DNA of 64,000 nucleotides from Bacteroidota bacterium. GTDB taxonomy: Bacteria; Bacteroidota; Bacteroidia; Bacteroidales; JAADJA01. Location: NCBI GenBank assembly GCA_020444515.1, contig JAHLKX010000002.1:787024-851023 (forward strand), in the 5' to 3' direction. Under the pieces are notes generated by a model. The model had not been told where the DNA came from. It did not search any database and saw only the letters and a program-made list of their open reading frames with translations. Position 1 is the first letter of the stretch. Every line of letters begins with the position of its first letter. Made by a program: the position numbers and the translations under genes. Positions 7,511 to 16,104 of this stretch are shown piece after piece.

Positions 7511-9304
7511 ATGAAAAAATACCTGGTTTATATCTTATTGGGGTTGCCATGGTTCCAACCCGGTGCCCAGGGCCAGGACGATACAGAAAGTCTTTCATGC
7601 CTGGATTGTCACGAATCCCTTGTTTTAAAACAAGTCGTTCACGCCCCGGTGACTGAATCGTGTGATTATTGTCATACGGCAACAGGAAATGAACATCCCG
7701 CTGAACAACAAAAAGGCTTTACCCTTTCAGAAAGTATGCCTGATCTGTGCTATATCTGTCATGACACTTACAATGAGGGTAATGTGCATGCCCCGATTGA
7801 GGCAGGAGAATGTGCAATTTGTCATTCACCCCATAGCAGCTCTTTTGACCATTTACTGGTTGCTCGAACAGATCATTTGTGTTTCGAATGTCATGAGTCG
7901 GAAATTATGGAGAAAAAAATCATCCATCAGCCGGTTCAACAAGGAAATTGTCAAGCCTGTCATAATCCCCATCACTCCAGTGAACCCTCACTGCTTATTA
8001 AAGGCAGGCCTGCCCTCTGCTTTACTTGCCACGAAAAAACTGCTCAGCAAATAACCGAAGAATTTATTCATCCGCCCTTTGAAGATGATTGTATGAATTG
8101 CCATAGCCCGCACAGTTCTGAAGAAGGTCAATTGATGGATCTTCCCGGAAATGGTTTATGTTTTGAATGTCATGACGATATAAGGGAATCTATTGAGAGC
8201 AGCCATGTAATTCATAAAGTTATCAATGAAGACGGTGGATGTGCTCAATGTCATTCAGCCCATGCGTCGTCCAATCCAAAATACCTTCTGGATAAACCCA
8301 CTGAATTGTGTTTAAGTTGTCATAATAAATCCATTACCACATCTACAAGAAAATTAAGCAATATACGCCAGAAGCTGGATGAAGATCATTTTGTTCATGG
8401 AGCCATTGAATTTGACGGTTGCGCTGGTTGCCACACTGCCCACTTTTCTGAATTTCCTTCATTGTTAACAGATGCATACCCCGAAGGAAATTATACCGAA
8501 GGGAAATCTGAGCGTTTTGCCCTTTGTTTCAATTGTCATGATCAGGAAATAATTGAGGTAGAGAAATCAACAAGCATTTCCAATTTTAGGAATGGGGAAA
8601 TAAATCTCCATTTTCTTCATATACATGGTGTTAAAGCAAGAAGTTGTGGTACATGCCATGATATGCACGGGTCCGCTTATGATCATCTCATTGCCGAAGA
8701 AGTTGTTTTCGGTAACTGGAATATGCCGGTGATATTTAAAGTAAATATAAACGGGGGATCATGTTTTACCGGTTGTCATAATGAAAAAAAATATGATAGA
8801 GTCAATGCTGTAAATAACAGTTTAAAGAATGAACAGGTTCCCTTAAAAAAAATTGAAAAATACGTAACAATAAATGAGGATATGCAAGGGGATAGCATAC
8901 CATCGAAAAAGTTTGTTGCCAGTACTTTTAACTTGGAATTTAAGCAGTTAGAAGAAGAATTTAATCATTTGCATATTCCTCCCATTTACTTTAATTCTCG
9001 CAAGACAACGATGGCCGAGGGTGCGGAAGGTGTCCTTAGAATGATCATCGATTTTTTGAATGATCATCCTGAAAGCAAAATTTTACTGGAAGGTCATGCA
9101 GATAAGTTTTCAGAAAAGGTATACGATCATGCATTATCTAAAAAGCGTGCTGATAGAGTAAAAAGTATCATCCTGAGTTTTGGCATTGAAAATGACCGTG
9201 TCGAAATAGTCGGTTATGGTATCTCAAAACCGGCAACAACAGAAAACAACAAGAAAGGTCGGCAATTGAACCGCAGGGTGGAGGTTAGTTTATTGAAAAA
9301 ATAA
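7511..9304 (+). CDS. 15-heme c-type cytochrome with C-terminal OmpA domain
   Basis: A 597-residue exported protein (signal peptide MKKYLVYILLGLPWF...AQG; an ATG at 7502 is an alternative start). Residues from about 25 to 430 carry fourteen CXXCH sites (CLDCH, CDYCH, CYICH, CAICH, CFECH, CQACH, CFTCH, CMNCH, CFECH, CAQCH, CLSCH, CAGCH, CFNCH, CGTCH) and a final CX3CH site (CFTGCH). The last 105 residues or so form an OmpA/MotB-type peptidoglycan-binding domain, with the motifs LEGHAD, ALSKKRADRVK and LNRRVEV. The protein should therefore be a heme wire in the periplasm held on the cell wall. It follows the barrel gene after a few bases, so it is probably co-transcribed. The fusion is the most unusual architecture in the window. 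Confidence 0.9.
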   Translation: MKKYLVYILLGLPWFQPGAQGQDDTESLSCLDCHESLVLKQVVHAPVTESCDYCHTATGNEHPAEQQKGFTLSESMPDLCYICHDTYNEGNVHAPIEAGECAICHSPHSSSFDHLLVARTDHLCFECHESEIMEKKIIHQPVQQGNCQACHNPHHSSEPSLLIKGRPALCFTCHEKTAQQITEEFIHPPFEDDCMNCHSPHSSEEGQLMDLPGNGLCFECHDDIRESIESSHVIHKVINEDGGCAQCHSAHASSNPKYLLDKPTELCLSCHNKSITTSTRKLSNIRQKLDEDHFVHGAIEFDGCAGCHTAHFSEFPSLLTDAYPEGNYTEGKSERFALCFNCHDQEIIEVEKSTSISNFRNGEINLHFLHIHGVKARSCGTCHDMHGSAYDHLIAEEVVFGNWNMPVIFKVNINGGSCFTGCHNEKKYDRVNAVNNSLKNEQVPLKKIEKYVTINEDMQGDSIPSKKFVASTFNLEFKQLEEEFNHLHIPPIYFNSRKTTMAEGAEGVLRMIIDFLNDHPESKILLEGHADKFSEKVYDHALSKKRADRVKSIILSFGIENDRVEIVGYGISKPATTENNKKGRQLNRRVEVSLLKK

Positions 9305-9389
9305 GCGGATGGTATTTCGCGAAAATATAAATATATTTTGATGACCCAGTAGCGGAATATGAAACATTAAATATCGAAATAGTGAAATC

Positions 9390-9817
9390 ATGTTTCGGTA
9401 TGGCATTTTATCTGTTTTTCTGAGCATCATGGCATCTCCGGCTTTCAGCCTGGGACTGGAAAATAATCATCATGATTTTAGAGGTTTGCAATGGAGTAAT
9501 TTAGGTTTGTGTGCCCCTTGTCACCCTGAATCGGGTCAGCCTGGAACAAATTCTTCAACTCCGTTATGAAGCCATCAATTACCCTTTGATGCGGATATAT
9601 TTTATATTCTGCGATCACCATGGACAGCTATTCTGGTTACCCCTCAGTTAATTCTAAACAGTGTCTTTCTTGCCATGATGTTCATTTGTCAAGAAATACG
9701 AAAGAATATCAGGGGTGTCGCTTGATCTATCAGGATGGTTTAGAAAAAATCGTGTTTCTATCCCTGTGTAAATCGAGTGCTGGAAGTTCTTTATGTTTGA
9801 CTTGTCATAAAAGATAA
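9390..9817 (+). pseudogene. Decayed tetraheme cytochrome, third copy of the module
   Basis: The frame opens with ATG at 9390 and a signal-like N-terminus (SVFLSIMASPAFS), then reaches CAPCH. An in-frame TGA at 9567-9569 falls exactly where the intact relative at 3162 has the tryptophan of PLWN. The same frame then reads SHQLPFDADIFY, after which a frameshift near 9610-9620 is needed to reach MDSYSGYPSVNSKQCLSCHDVH. The CLSCHDVH segment joins the second heme site to the context of the third (compare CLSCHDG and CASCHDVH at 3162), indicating an internal deletion of roughly 240 bases. It ends with LCLTCHKR and TAA at 9817. Three heme sites remain readable. It is almost certainly non-functional. 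Confidence 0.85.
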
Positions 9818-9885
9818 GTAAGTTTCATCTCTATCCTTTTTTAAAGAGCCTGTCATTTTGCAAGAAATCTCTGATTTTTCCTGAT

Positions 9886-10596
9886 CTATTCTTTCTGTAA
9901 CTTTTCAATTTGGGTTTCTTCCATCAATATTTCATAAAAATAACCAAACCCAAAATCTTTATTAAGTAAGATTTTCCCTTCGAAAACAGCGATTTCTCCA
10001 ACTGAAATAAACTTCTCTGATGTAGCTACCAGATCAAAAACCCCATTGTATTCTGACCCATCCTGCATATGGATCCAGTTTTTACCCATGATAGAATCAC
10101 TGAATTGTGTAACCTGTGCCCTTATCCTGACTATTTTATCAGCATATTTTTCTCTATTGGCATAGAGTTCATTTATTGAAATTTCATCCTCTAAGGGCAT
10201 GATTTCAAGATCAATTTTCGTTCCCTTACTCGTTGATTTTTCTATAAATAGGATCCCCGATGGTTCACTTTTATTGGGATTTGCATTAACGATGCCACCC
10301 AGGAAAAGCAACGAATCAAACGTCCTGCTCAATGTGGCACTTCTGAAATCTGTCATAACATTGCCACCCTGGTAAAAATATTCTTCACCTACCTGGGCAT
10401 TAATTTTGGGAACTGCCAGCCATTGTGATTTGTCTCTCTCCCTGACATGCAGATAGGTATAAGATGTCGTTTGCAGTACTTCTTCTACCAGTACACGGTG
10501 TATATCTGAATGATGCTCAATGAATTGCTTGTCATGCTGGCCATGGGTAAACTGCAAATTCAACAATAGGATAATTCCGGTTAGTGTGATTCTCAT
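9886..10596 (-). CDS. Exported NrfJ-like / OB-fold protein
   Basis: A 236-residue protein with a signal peptide (ends QFTHG). Residues of about 30-110 contain EEVLQTTSYTYLHVRE, an AVPK segment, GGNVMTDF and SATLSRTFDSLLF, which resemble the small periplasmic domain found in NrfJ and related proteins near cytochrome nitrite reductases. The second half (about 135-230, with YADKIVRIRAQVTQF and WIHMQDGS) looks like an OB-fold of the nucleic-acid-binding or tRNA_anti-like type found in secreted bacterial proteins. It is the only minus-strand gene in the cytochrome region and is divergent from the 19-heme fusion at 10968. A link to cytochrome c maturation or metal handling is a guess from this context. 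The family assignment is from memory of motifs. Confidence 0.6.
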   Translation of the reverse strand: MRITLTGIILLLNLQFTHGQHDKQFIEHHSDIHRVLVEEVLQTTSYTYLHVRERDKSQWLAVPKINAQVGEEYFYQGGNVMTDFRSATLSRTFDSLLFLGGIVNANPNKSEPSGILFIEKSTSKGTKIDLEIMPLEDEISINELYANREKYADKIVRIRAQVTQFSDSIMGKNWIHMQDGSEYNGVFDLVATSEKFISVGEIAVFEGKILLNKDFGFGYFYEILMEETQIEKLQKE

Positions 10597-10967
10597 TTCA
10601 AAAATTTCGTATATGATTTTCTATAATAACAAAAATAGCGAATCTTATAATCAGTGATTGCTTATATATGTAAAATTGAAGGTTATGAAATACATTTCTC
10701 TTTTAAAGTCACACCTGTTTTGTTATTTTGAAAGTGAGTTATTTTAAAAGAAATCAATGCTTTAGAATTTTATTTTGGATTGTTTGGGTCTTTAGAACCA
10801 GAATCTGATAGAATTTGTAGTTATATTTTTAATGTCATGAATCATAGGAAACGCATTACATCCAGATCAAAAGATATATTCTTCATCTATCTGTATTTTA
10901 GAATCTATATAAATTAACAAGTAGGTATCTATATTATTAAGTATTTATATAATTTCGAAGTGTTTTA
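10597..10967. other. 371-base divergent intergenic region
   Basis: This AT-rich spacer separates the minus-strand NrfJ-like gene from the plus-strand 19-heme cytochrome and should contain both promoters. I could not find a convincing TTTG / TAnnTTTG pair. The segment TATAATTTCG near 10950 is only a partial match. No RNA gene or repeat is evident. Confidence 0.4.
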
Positions 10968-13778
10968 ATGCAAAATGACATGGTAAAGAAAATACTCTAT
11001 AATACAAATTTTCAGCTACTTCTGATACTACTACCTTCTTTGGTATTTGTCAATCGTATCCAGTCTCAATCCAATGAAGATTGTATGATGTGCCACGAAG
11101 ATCCTGAATTGACAACAGAAAGAAAAGGCCGTACCGTATCCATGTTTGTCAATCTCAATACACTTCAAAACTCCGTACATAAAGATGTGGATTGCATATT
11201 TTGCCACGAAGATGCAGAGGTAGAAGATTTTCCACATCCTGAGAACCTGGCTCCGGTTAAATGTGGTAATTGCCACGATGATTCCCAAATGCAATTTGAA
11301 AAGGGTATTCATGGGCAGGCACTCCAGTTAAACGCATTGTATGCTCCCGATTGCCGGGAGTGCCATGGAGACCATAACGTATTACCATCCTCCAATCCAA
11401 GGTCGAGGACCTATAAAATGAACATACCAATATTGTGTGGAAAATGTCACCGGGAAGGAGCACCGGTTGCACGTACCTATAACATTGGTGAACACAATAT
11501 CCTGGAAAATTACAGCCAGGGTATCCATGGCGAAGGTTTGTTCAAGAAGGGATTGATCGTTTCAGCTACATGTAATGATTGTCATGGCAATCACCTTGTT
11601 CTGCCACATACCAGTCCCAATTCATCCATCTCGGTAAATAATATTGCCAATACCTGCATGAAATGCCATGCAGAGATTGAAGAGGTCCACACCAAAATTA
11701 TTAAAAAAGAATTGTGGGAGAAAGAACCAGGTGCTATACCGGCTTGTACCGACTGTCACCCTCCTCATAAAGAAAATGTTCAGAATATTGTCAATACCAT
11801 TTCTGATAAGGCCTGTTTGAAATGTCATGATGATAATGATATCCATCGTATCGTGGATGGTGACACCCTTTCATTGAAAGTTACCAAGGATGATATTTCG
11901 GAGTCAGTTCACAGGAATATTAATTGTGTTAAGTGTCACTCCGATGTTTCAACCCATTTGCGTCGCCCATGTGAAACAGCTGGCCCAGTTGACTGTTCCA
12001 ATTGCCATGCAGAGGTATCCAATGTTTATAATTCCAGTGGTCATGGAAAGGCCCATTTCAAAAAAATTGAAAATGCACCTTACTGCACAGACTGTCATGG
12101 TACGCACCGTGTTCAATCAAGGTATGATGACACAGCTCCAACTTACAGGGCTGCGATTCCGACTTTATGTGGCGAATGCCACAGGGAGGATGGTAAGGCT
12201 GTGGAAATGGCTGATCTGAAAGAGGTTGATGCTTTTCGTGATTATTCCTCCAGTGTGCATGGCAGGGGTCTTACAGAAAAAGGCCTCCTTCCCAGTGCGG
12301 TTTGTACGGATTGTCATACGACCCATTATATTTTAAAAGAATCGGACGAAAACTCCTCCATTAATCCCAAAAACATTCCTGCAACATGCGCAACCTGCCA
12401 CAAAGGTATCTATGATGACTATATTAGTAGCGACCACGCAATCAACCAGGATGAAGGCATGAAGAATTATCCTACCTGTGCGGATTGCCATACGGCTCAT
12501 ATCATATCCGATATTACGCAGGATGCATTTATGAATGAGGTGACCCATCAGTGCGGAAATTGCCATGAGGATTTATCGGAGACTTATATGGAAACATATC
12601 ATGGAAAAGCATACCAGCTGGGTTATCTGGAAGCGGCAAAATGTTCGGATTGTCATGGAGCACATAGAATATATAATTCCAATAATCCCTTATCTTCGGT
12701 CAGCAGTGCCAACATCGTTGAAACATGTAAACAATGTCATCCGGATGCCAATGTCAGATTTACGGGTTATCTTACCCATGCAACACACCATAATAAGGAT
12801 AAATACCCGGCCCTGTATTACACGTTCTGGGGTATGACTTCTTTGCTCGTGGGTGTATTTGGATTTTTTGGCATTCACCTCTTGCTTTGGTTACCCCGCT
12901 CTATTCAGGGGATGAGGAAACGCAAAGAGCACCGAAAAATGGCTTCTAGCAATTACCACATTCGTCGTTTTAGCCGGAGTCAGCGAATTACCCATATTTT
13001 TGTTATTCTGAGTTTTATCATGCTGGCACTGACAGGTATGATGCTGAAATTTGCCGGAATGCCCTGGGCAAACTGGTTGTCCCGCATCCTGGGAGGCGTT
13101 CATGTGGCTGGTAATATTCATCGCTTTGCGGCGGTCATCACTTTTGGCTATTTCATCTTCCATGTAGTATCCTTAATCCGTATGAAAATCAAACGCCGCA
13201 TCCCCATTGGCCGGTTTATTTTTGGTAAAAACTCACTGATGTTTAACGGGCAGGATATTAAAGATTTTTGGGGTACGATCAAGTGGTTTGTGGGAGCAGG
13301 ACCCCGACCAAATTATGGCCGCTGGACTTACTGGGAAAAGTTCGATTATATGGCTGTATTCTGGGGGGTTGCCGTCATCGGATTCTCTGGTTTGATCCTT
13401 TGGTTTCCCGAATATTTTACAACTGTTTTGCCAGGCTGGGCCATTAATGTCGCCATGATCATTCACAGTGATGAGGCTTTGCTGGCCGTTGGATTTATTT
13501 TTACCATTCACTTTTTCAATACGCACCTTCGTCCGGATGCCTTCCCGATGGATACGGTTATTTTTACCGGTACGGTACCTTTCGAGGAATACAAAGCTGA
13601 CAGACCGCGCGAATATGAATTGCTGAAAGAAACCGGAAGACTTAAAAAAGTGGTCATCAAGCGCGAAAGCAGGCCTAAATGGGAAAAGATTGTCAAGATA
13701 TTTGGCTATACTTTCCTTGGTCTTGGACTCACGTTGGTTGTATTGATCATTTATTCAATGTTGTTTGGATATGTTTAG
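10968..13778 (+). CDS. 19-heme cytochrome c fused to b-type membrane domain
   Basis: A 936-residue fusion. After a signal-anchor region (about residues 1-34), residues of about 40-600 carry nineteen CXXCH sites, from CMMCH to CKQCH, many followed by a second histidine (CHGDH, CHGNH, CHGTH, CHTAH). From about residue 620 there are roughly six membrane helices resembling the b-type cytochrome subunit of formate dehydrogenase or b561 proteins. Histidines that could bind heme b occur in RITHIFV, NIHRFAAV, YFIFHVV, MIIHSDEA and FTIHFFN. This layout recalls the CbcL-type quinol oxidoreductases of metal-reducing bacteria, which pass electrons from menaquinol to periplasmic hemes. An alternative start is ATG 10980. 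The gene stands alone and is closed by a strong terminator. Confidence 0.88.
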   Translation: MQNDMVKKILYNTNFQLLLILLPSLVFVNRIQSQSNEDCMMCHEDPELTTERKGRTVSMFVNLNTLQNSVHKDVDCIFCHEDAEVEDFPHPENLAPVKCGNCHDDSQMQFEKGIHGQALQLNALYAPDCRECHGDHNVLPSSNPRSRTYKMNIPILCGKCHREGAPVARTYNIGEHNILENYSQGIHGEGLFKKGLIVSATCNDCHGNHLVLPHTSPNSSISVNNIANTCMKCHAEIEEVHTKIIKKELWEKEPGAIPACTDCHPPHKENVQNIVNTISDKACLKCHDDNDIHRIVDGDTLSLKVTKDDISESVHRNINCVKCHSDVSTHLRRPCETAGPVDCSNCHAEVSNVYNSSGHGKAHFKKIENAPYCTDCHGTHRVQSRYDDTAPTYRAAIPTLCGECHREDGKAVEMADLKEVDAFRDYSSSVHGRGLTEKGLLPSAVCTDCHTTHYILKESDENSSINPKNIPATCATCHKGIYDDYISSDHAINQDEGMKNYPTCADCHTAHIISDITQDAFMNEVTHQCGNCHEDLSETYMETYHGKAYQLGYLEAAKCSDCHGAHRIYNSNNPLSSVSSANIVETCKQCHPDANVRFTGYLTHATHHNKDKYPALYYTFWGMTSLLVGVFGFFGIHLLLWLPRSIQGMRKRKEHRKMASSNYHIRRFSRSQRITHIFVILSFIMLALTGMMLKFAGMPWANWLSRILGGVHVAGNIHRFAAVITFGYFIFHVVSLIRMKIKRRIPIGRFIFGKNSLMFNGQDIKDFWGTIKWFVGAGPRPNYGRWTYWEKFDYMAVFWGVAVIGFSGLILWFPEYFTTVLPGWAINVAMIIHSDEALLAVGFIFTIHFFNTHLRPDAFPMDTVIFTGTVPFEEYKADRPREYELLKETGRLKKVVIKRESRPKWEKIVKIFGYTFLGLGLTLVVLIIYSMLFGYV

Positions 13779-13800
13779 AATTTGAAGAGATGATATGGAT

Positions 13801-13840
13801 AAGGCCGGCATCGCTTGTGGCGATGCCGGCCTTATATTTT
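13801..13840 (+). terminator. Strong hairpin terminator after 19-heme fusion
   Basis: Arms AAGGCCGGCATCGC (13801-13814) and GCGATGCCGGCCTT (13820-13833) pair over 14 bases around a five-base loop, followed by TATATTTTTTAT. It lies 22 bases after the stop of the 19-heme gene. Confidence 0.88.
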
Positions 13841-13884
13841 TTATCGCATATTAAGCAAATCCACCTTAATTTTGTTTATTCATT

Positions 13885-14346
13885 ATGGACACAAACAAAA
13901 AGAAAAACCGATACGACCGGATCTACAATCAGCTTGCCGATCTACTTGAGCCCCATAATAATCCCATTGCAGCTATGGCTACTATCACTGCAGTACTTCA
14001 TCATAAATTCGATTATTATTTCTGGACCGGTTTCTACCTCATCCAGCATGGTGAATTGATTGTAGGTCCTTATCAGGGTCCGGTTGCCTGTATAAAACTT
14101 AAAAAAGATACTGGTGTTTGCTGGGCCGGCATTAATCAAAAAGAGACCATTATTGTCCCCGATGTGCATCAATTTCCAGGGCATATTGCTTGCGATTCAC
14201 GCTCAAATTCAGAAATCGTCATTCCCATAAAGAATAATTCCGGAGAGGTAGTTGGGGTAATGGACATTGATAGTAAAGAATTAAATTCTTTTGACGAAGC
14301 TGATCAATATGGGTTGGAGAAGATTTTAAGTTTGATTAAGCTTTAG
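13885..14346 (+). CDS. msrC: Free methionine-(R)-sulfoxide reductase, GAF domain
   Basis: A cytoplasmic enzyme of 153 residues that reduces free methionine-(R)-sulfoxide, an oxidative-damage repair function. The whole protein is one GAF domain with family signatures: YYFWTGFYLI, VGPYQGPVACI, GVCWAG, VPDVHQFPGHIACD and SEIVIPI. Three cysteines (in VACI, GVCW and IACD) match the conserved redox cysteines of the E. coli YebR/fRMsr family. The length is normal for the family. The stop overlaps the stop of the convergent GtrA gene by four bases, and a terminator 44 bases upstream isolates it from the cytochrome gene. I am confident in the family. Confidence 0.9.
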   Translation: MDTNKKKNRYDRIYNQLADLLEPHNNPIAAMATITAVLHHKFDYYFWTGFYLIQHGELIVGPYQGPVACIKLKKDTGVCWAGINQKETIIVPDVHQFPGHIACDSRSNSEIVIPIKNNSGEVVGVMDIDSKELNSFDEADQYGLEKILSLIKL

Positions 14347-14738
14347 GCAAAGGTTATAAAATAATTTGCCAGAAAGTTCCAGAGTGTCACCACTGCAATC
14401 GCAAATAATTTGGACAGGTAAAAGTGTTTTTTGTACCTGCTTACCAGTATCCACAGAACAAAAGTATTGATGAGCAGGCCAATGAGCGATATCGCAAAAA
14501 ACTGGCTAAATTCTAGCATAATCTTAGGGTCATGACTTGCGAAAGTCCAGATGCGGTTCAGAAAATAGTTGGACGTGGCTGCAATACTAAACCCAATAGC
14601 ATTGGCAATGTATTTCGGAATTTTTAGCCATTCCTTGCATACATAGGTGAATCCAAAGTCTACAAAAACGCCTGAAAATCCAACCACTCCGAATTTTATA
14701 AACTTCCAGAAAAAAGCCCAGGATAGATATTCCTTCAT
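14343..14738 (-). CDS. GtrA-family membrane protein
   Basis: A 131-residue inner-membrane protein from the chosen start MKEYLSWAF; a start seven codons upstream is possible. It has four predicted helices and GtrA-family features: KFGVVGFSGVFVDFGFTYV near the N-terminus, IPKYIANAIGFSIAATSNYFLNRIWTF in the middle, and NFLANYFITF at the end. GtrA proteins are thought to move lipid-linked sugars across the membrane for cell-surface polysaccharide modification. No glycosyltransferase of the usual GtrB type is beside it, although the polytopic protein at 16105-17742 could belong to the same process. It is convergent with msrC. Confidence 0.85.
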   Translation of the reverse strand: MKEYLSWAFFWKFIKFGVVGFSGVFVDFGFTYVCKEWLKIPKYIANAIGFSIAATSNYFLNRIWTFASHDPKIMLEFSQFFAISLIGLLINTFVLWILVSRYKKHFYLSKLFAIAVVTLWNFLANYFITFA

Positions 14739-14819
14739 AATGCTACCATGTGATAACAAAACTACTTCAAACTTTTATATGATAGATTTTTTTATATACC
14801 AATTACTACTCTCTCTGAG

Positions 14820-14836
14820 GTGGATTTAAAATCCAC
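14820..14836. repeat. 17-base palindrome
   Basis: GTGGATTTAAAATCCAC is a near-perfect inverted repeat upstream of the DUF4249 remnant and the GtrA gene. It could be the hairpin of a lost gene's terminator or an operator. No T-run follows on either strand, so a function is not supported. Confidence 0.35.
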
Positions 14837-15004
14837 GTAGAATTGAAAAAAATCCCTGGTTCTTATAATTGGTGTCAACCTCCCCATTTCTACAATAGCT
14901 TTAATTTCATCTCTATTCTCAACCTTAATATTTAATATCTTTGTTAACAAAGGCAATGGTTACCAATAGTATGCCGAGGATTTCATCACTTAGTAAGACA
15001 GATT

Positions 15005-15900
15005 AGAAAAACAATAATCGTTTATTTTATAATTATCATTTCCTGTTGCGTTGAGGAAAAATGGCCGGAATTGGATAAGTAAGATAATCTGCTAGTGGTG
15101 GATGGACTGCTCACCAATGGAAATGAACCTGTAATTGTAAAATTATCTATTTCCAGTCCTTTAAATAATGAAAAATTTATTCCAGCTGCAGATTGTGAGG
15201 TTTACATTACAGATGAAAAACAAACAATAATCACCTTAACTGAAACAGATTTAGGTACCTATCAGGTATCTGATAGCACCTTTCGTTGGCAGATTGGTAA
15301 AACCTATGAGTTGCATGTTAAAGGGCCCGATGGCTATAGTTACCAATCAGAACCTTGTACCTTGCCCATTCCTTCACCCATCGATTCTGTCTATGGTATA
15401 TTGGAATGCAAGGAATTTGGAAACCTCCATCACATCATCCCGGGTATTCAGTTTTATATCGATAATCACAGTGATCAACCTGATACAAGCTATTACTTAT
15501 GGAAATTATGCCAAACCTATGAATATCAGTCTTCTTTTGACATTGATTATACTTGGGAAGGATACTTTATTCCATTTCCCAAGCCTGATTCATTGCAAAA
15601 CTTGTTGGAGCGGTTCTTGTAACAGAAATATTCACAATTTCAACAAAATTTTATAATTCATCCTCTATTTCTCAATACCCTTTGAATTTTGTTTCCACCA
15701 AAACCAAAATGTTAAGTAGCAGGTATAGTTTGCTTGTCAGGTAGTTAAGTATTTCAAAAACTGCTTTCGACTTTTATTAAGGGGTAAAAAAACAGAATGA
15801 TGATCAAGGTGGTTTGTGGTCACAACAACCTTATCAAACCAGGAATAGCTCGTCATACATAGATGCAAACCCGATATATCCAAAGTTTTGGCTTTGGTTT
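15005..15900 (+). pseudogene. Decayed DUF4249 lipoprotein
   Basis: The remnant begins with a lipoprotein signal (VYFIIIISCC) lacking an ATG, reads VEEKWPELDK and meets TAA at 15080-15082. The same frame continues as DNLLVVDGLLTNGNEPVIVKL, typical of the start of DUF4249 proteins, and stays open to 15622. A frameshift near 15600-15620 moves the reading to a second frame with KMLSSRYSLLVR, a TAG at 15742, LSISKTAFDFY, a TAA at 15778 and then GGLWSQQPYQTRNSS, the usual RYSLLVKQ and QPYQxxGN signature of the C-terminal half. DUF4249 proteins are outer-membrane lipoproteins often paired with TonB-dependent receptors. No receptor is nearby. The internal fragment 15095-15622 could be mistaken for a gene. 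Confidence 0.8.
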
Positions 15901-16104
15901 ATGGTCTTGTACATTGATCACAAAATGTTTCCTGGTTTCAGTCATTCTGTTTGTTTCCAATCTCAGAAAATGGATGCAAGCGGATGAATCATTTGTATGC
16001 TTATTACTTTTTAAAAATGAATTAGAGAAGAGCATTCTTTGATTTCTGGCGATGTACAAGGGCAAATTCATTTTTGAGATACTATTTATAAATATATTTT
16101 AAAT

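Noticed and set aside
9567..9569. TGA in the cytochrome remnant read as selenocysteine
   Set aside because: The position aligns with tryptophan in the intact relative, the gene also has a frameshift and deletion, and no SECIS-like hairpin is seen.
15095..15622. Stand-alone 175-codon gene from a GTG start
   Set aside because: It is the internal open part of the DUF4249 pseudogene, with the lipoprotein signal upstream of an in-frame stop and the rest of the domain downstream in another frame.
15853..16071. Minus-strand 72-codon frame after the DUF4249 remnant
   Set aside because: It overlaps decayed coding sequence, has no recognisable domain and no promoter, and is likely chance.
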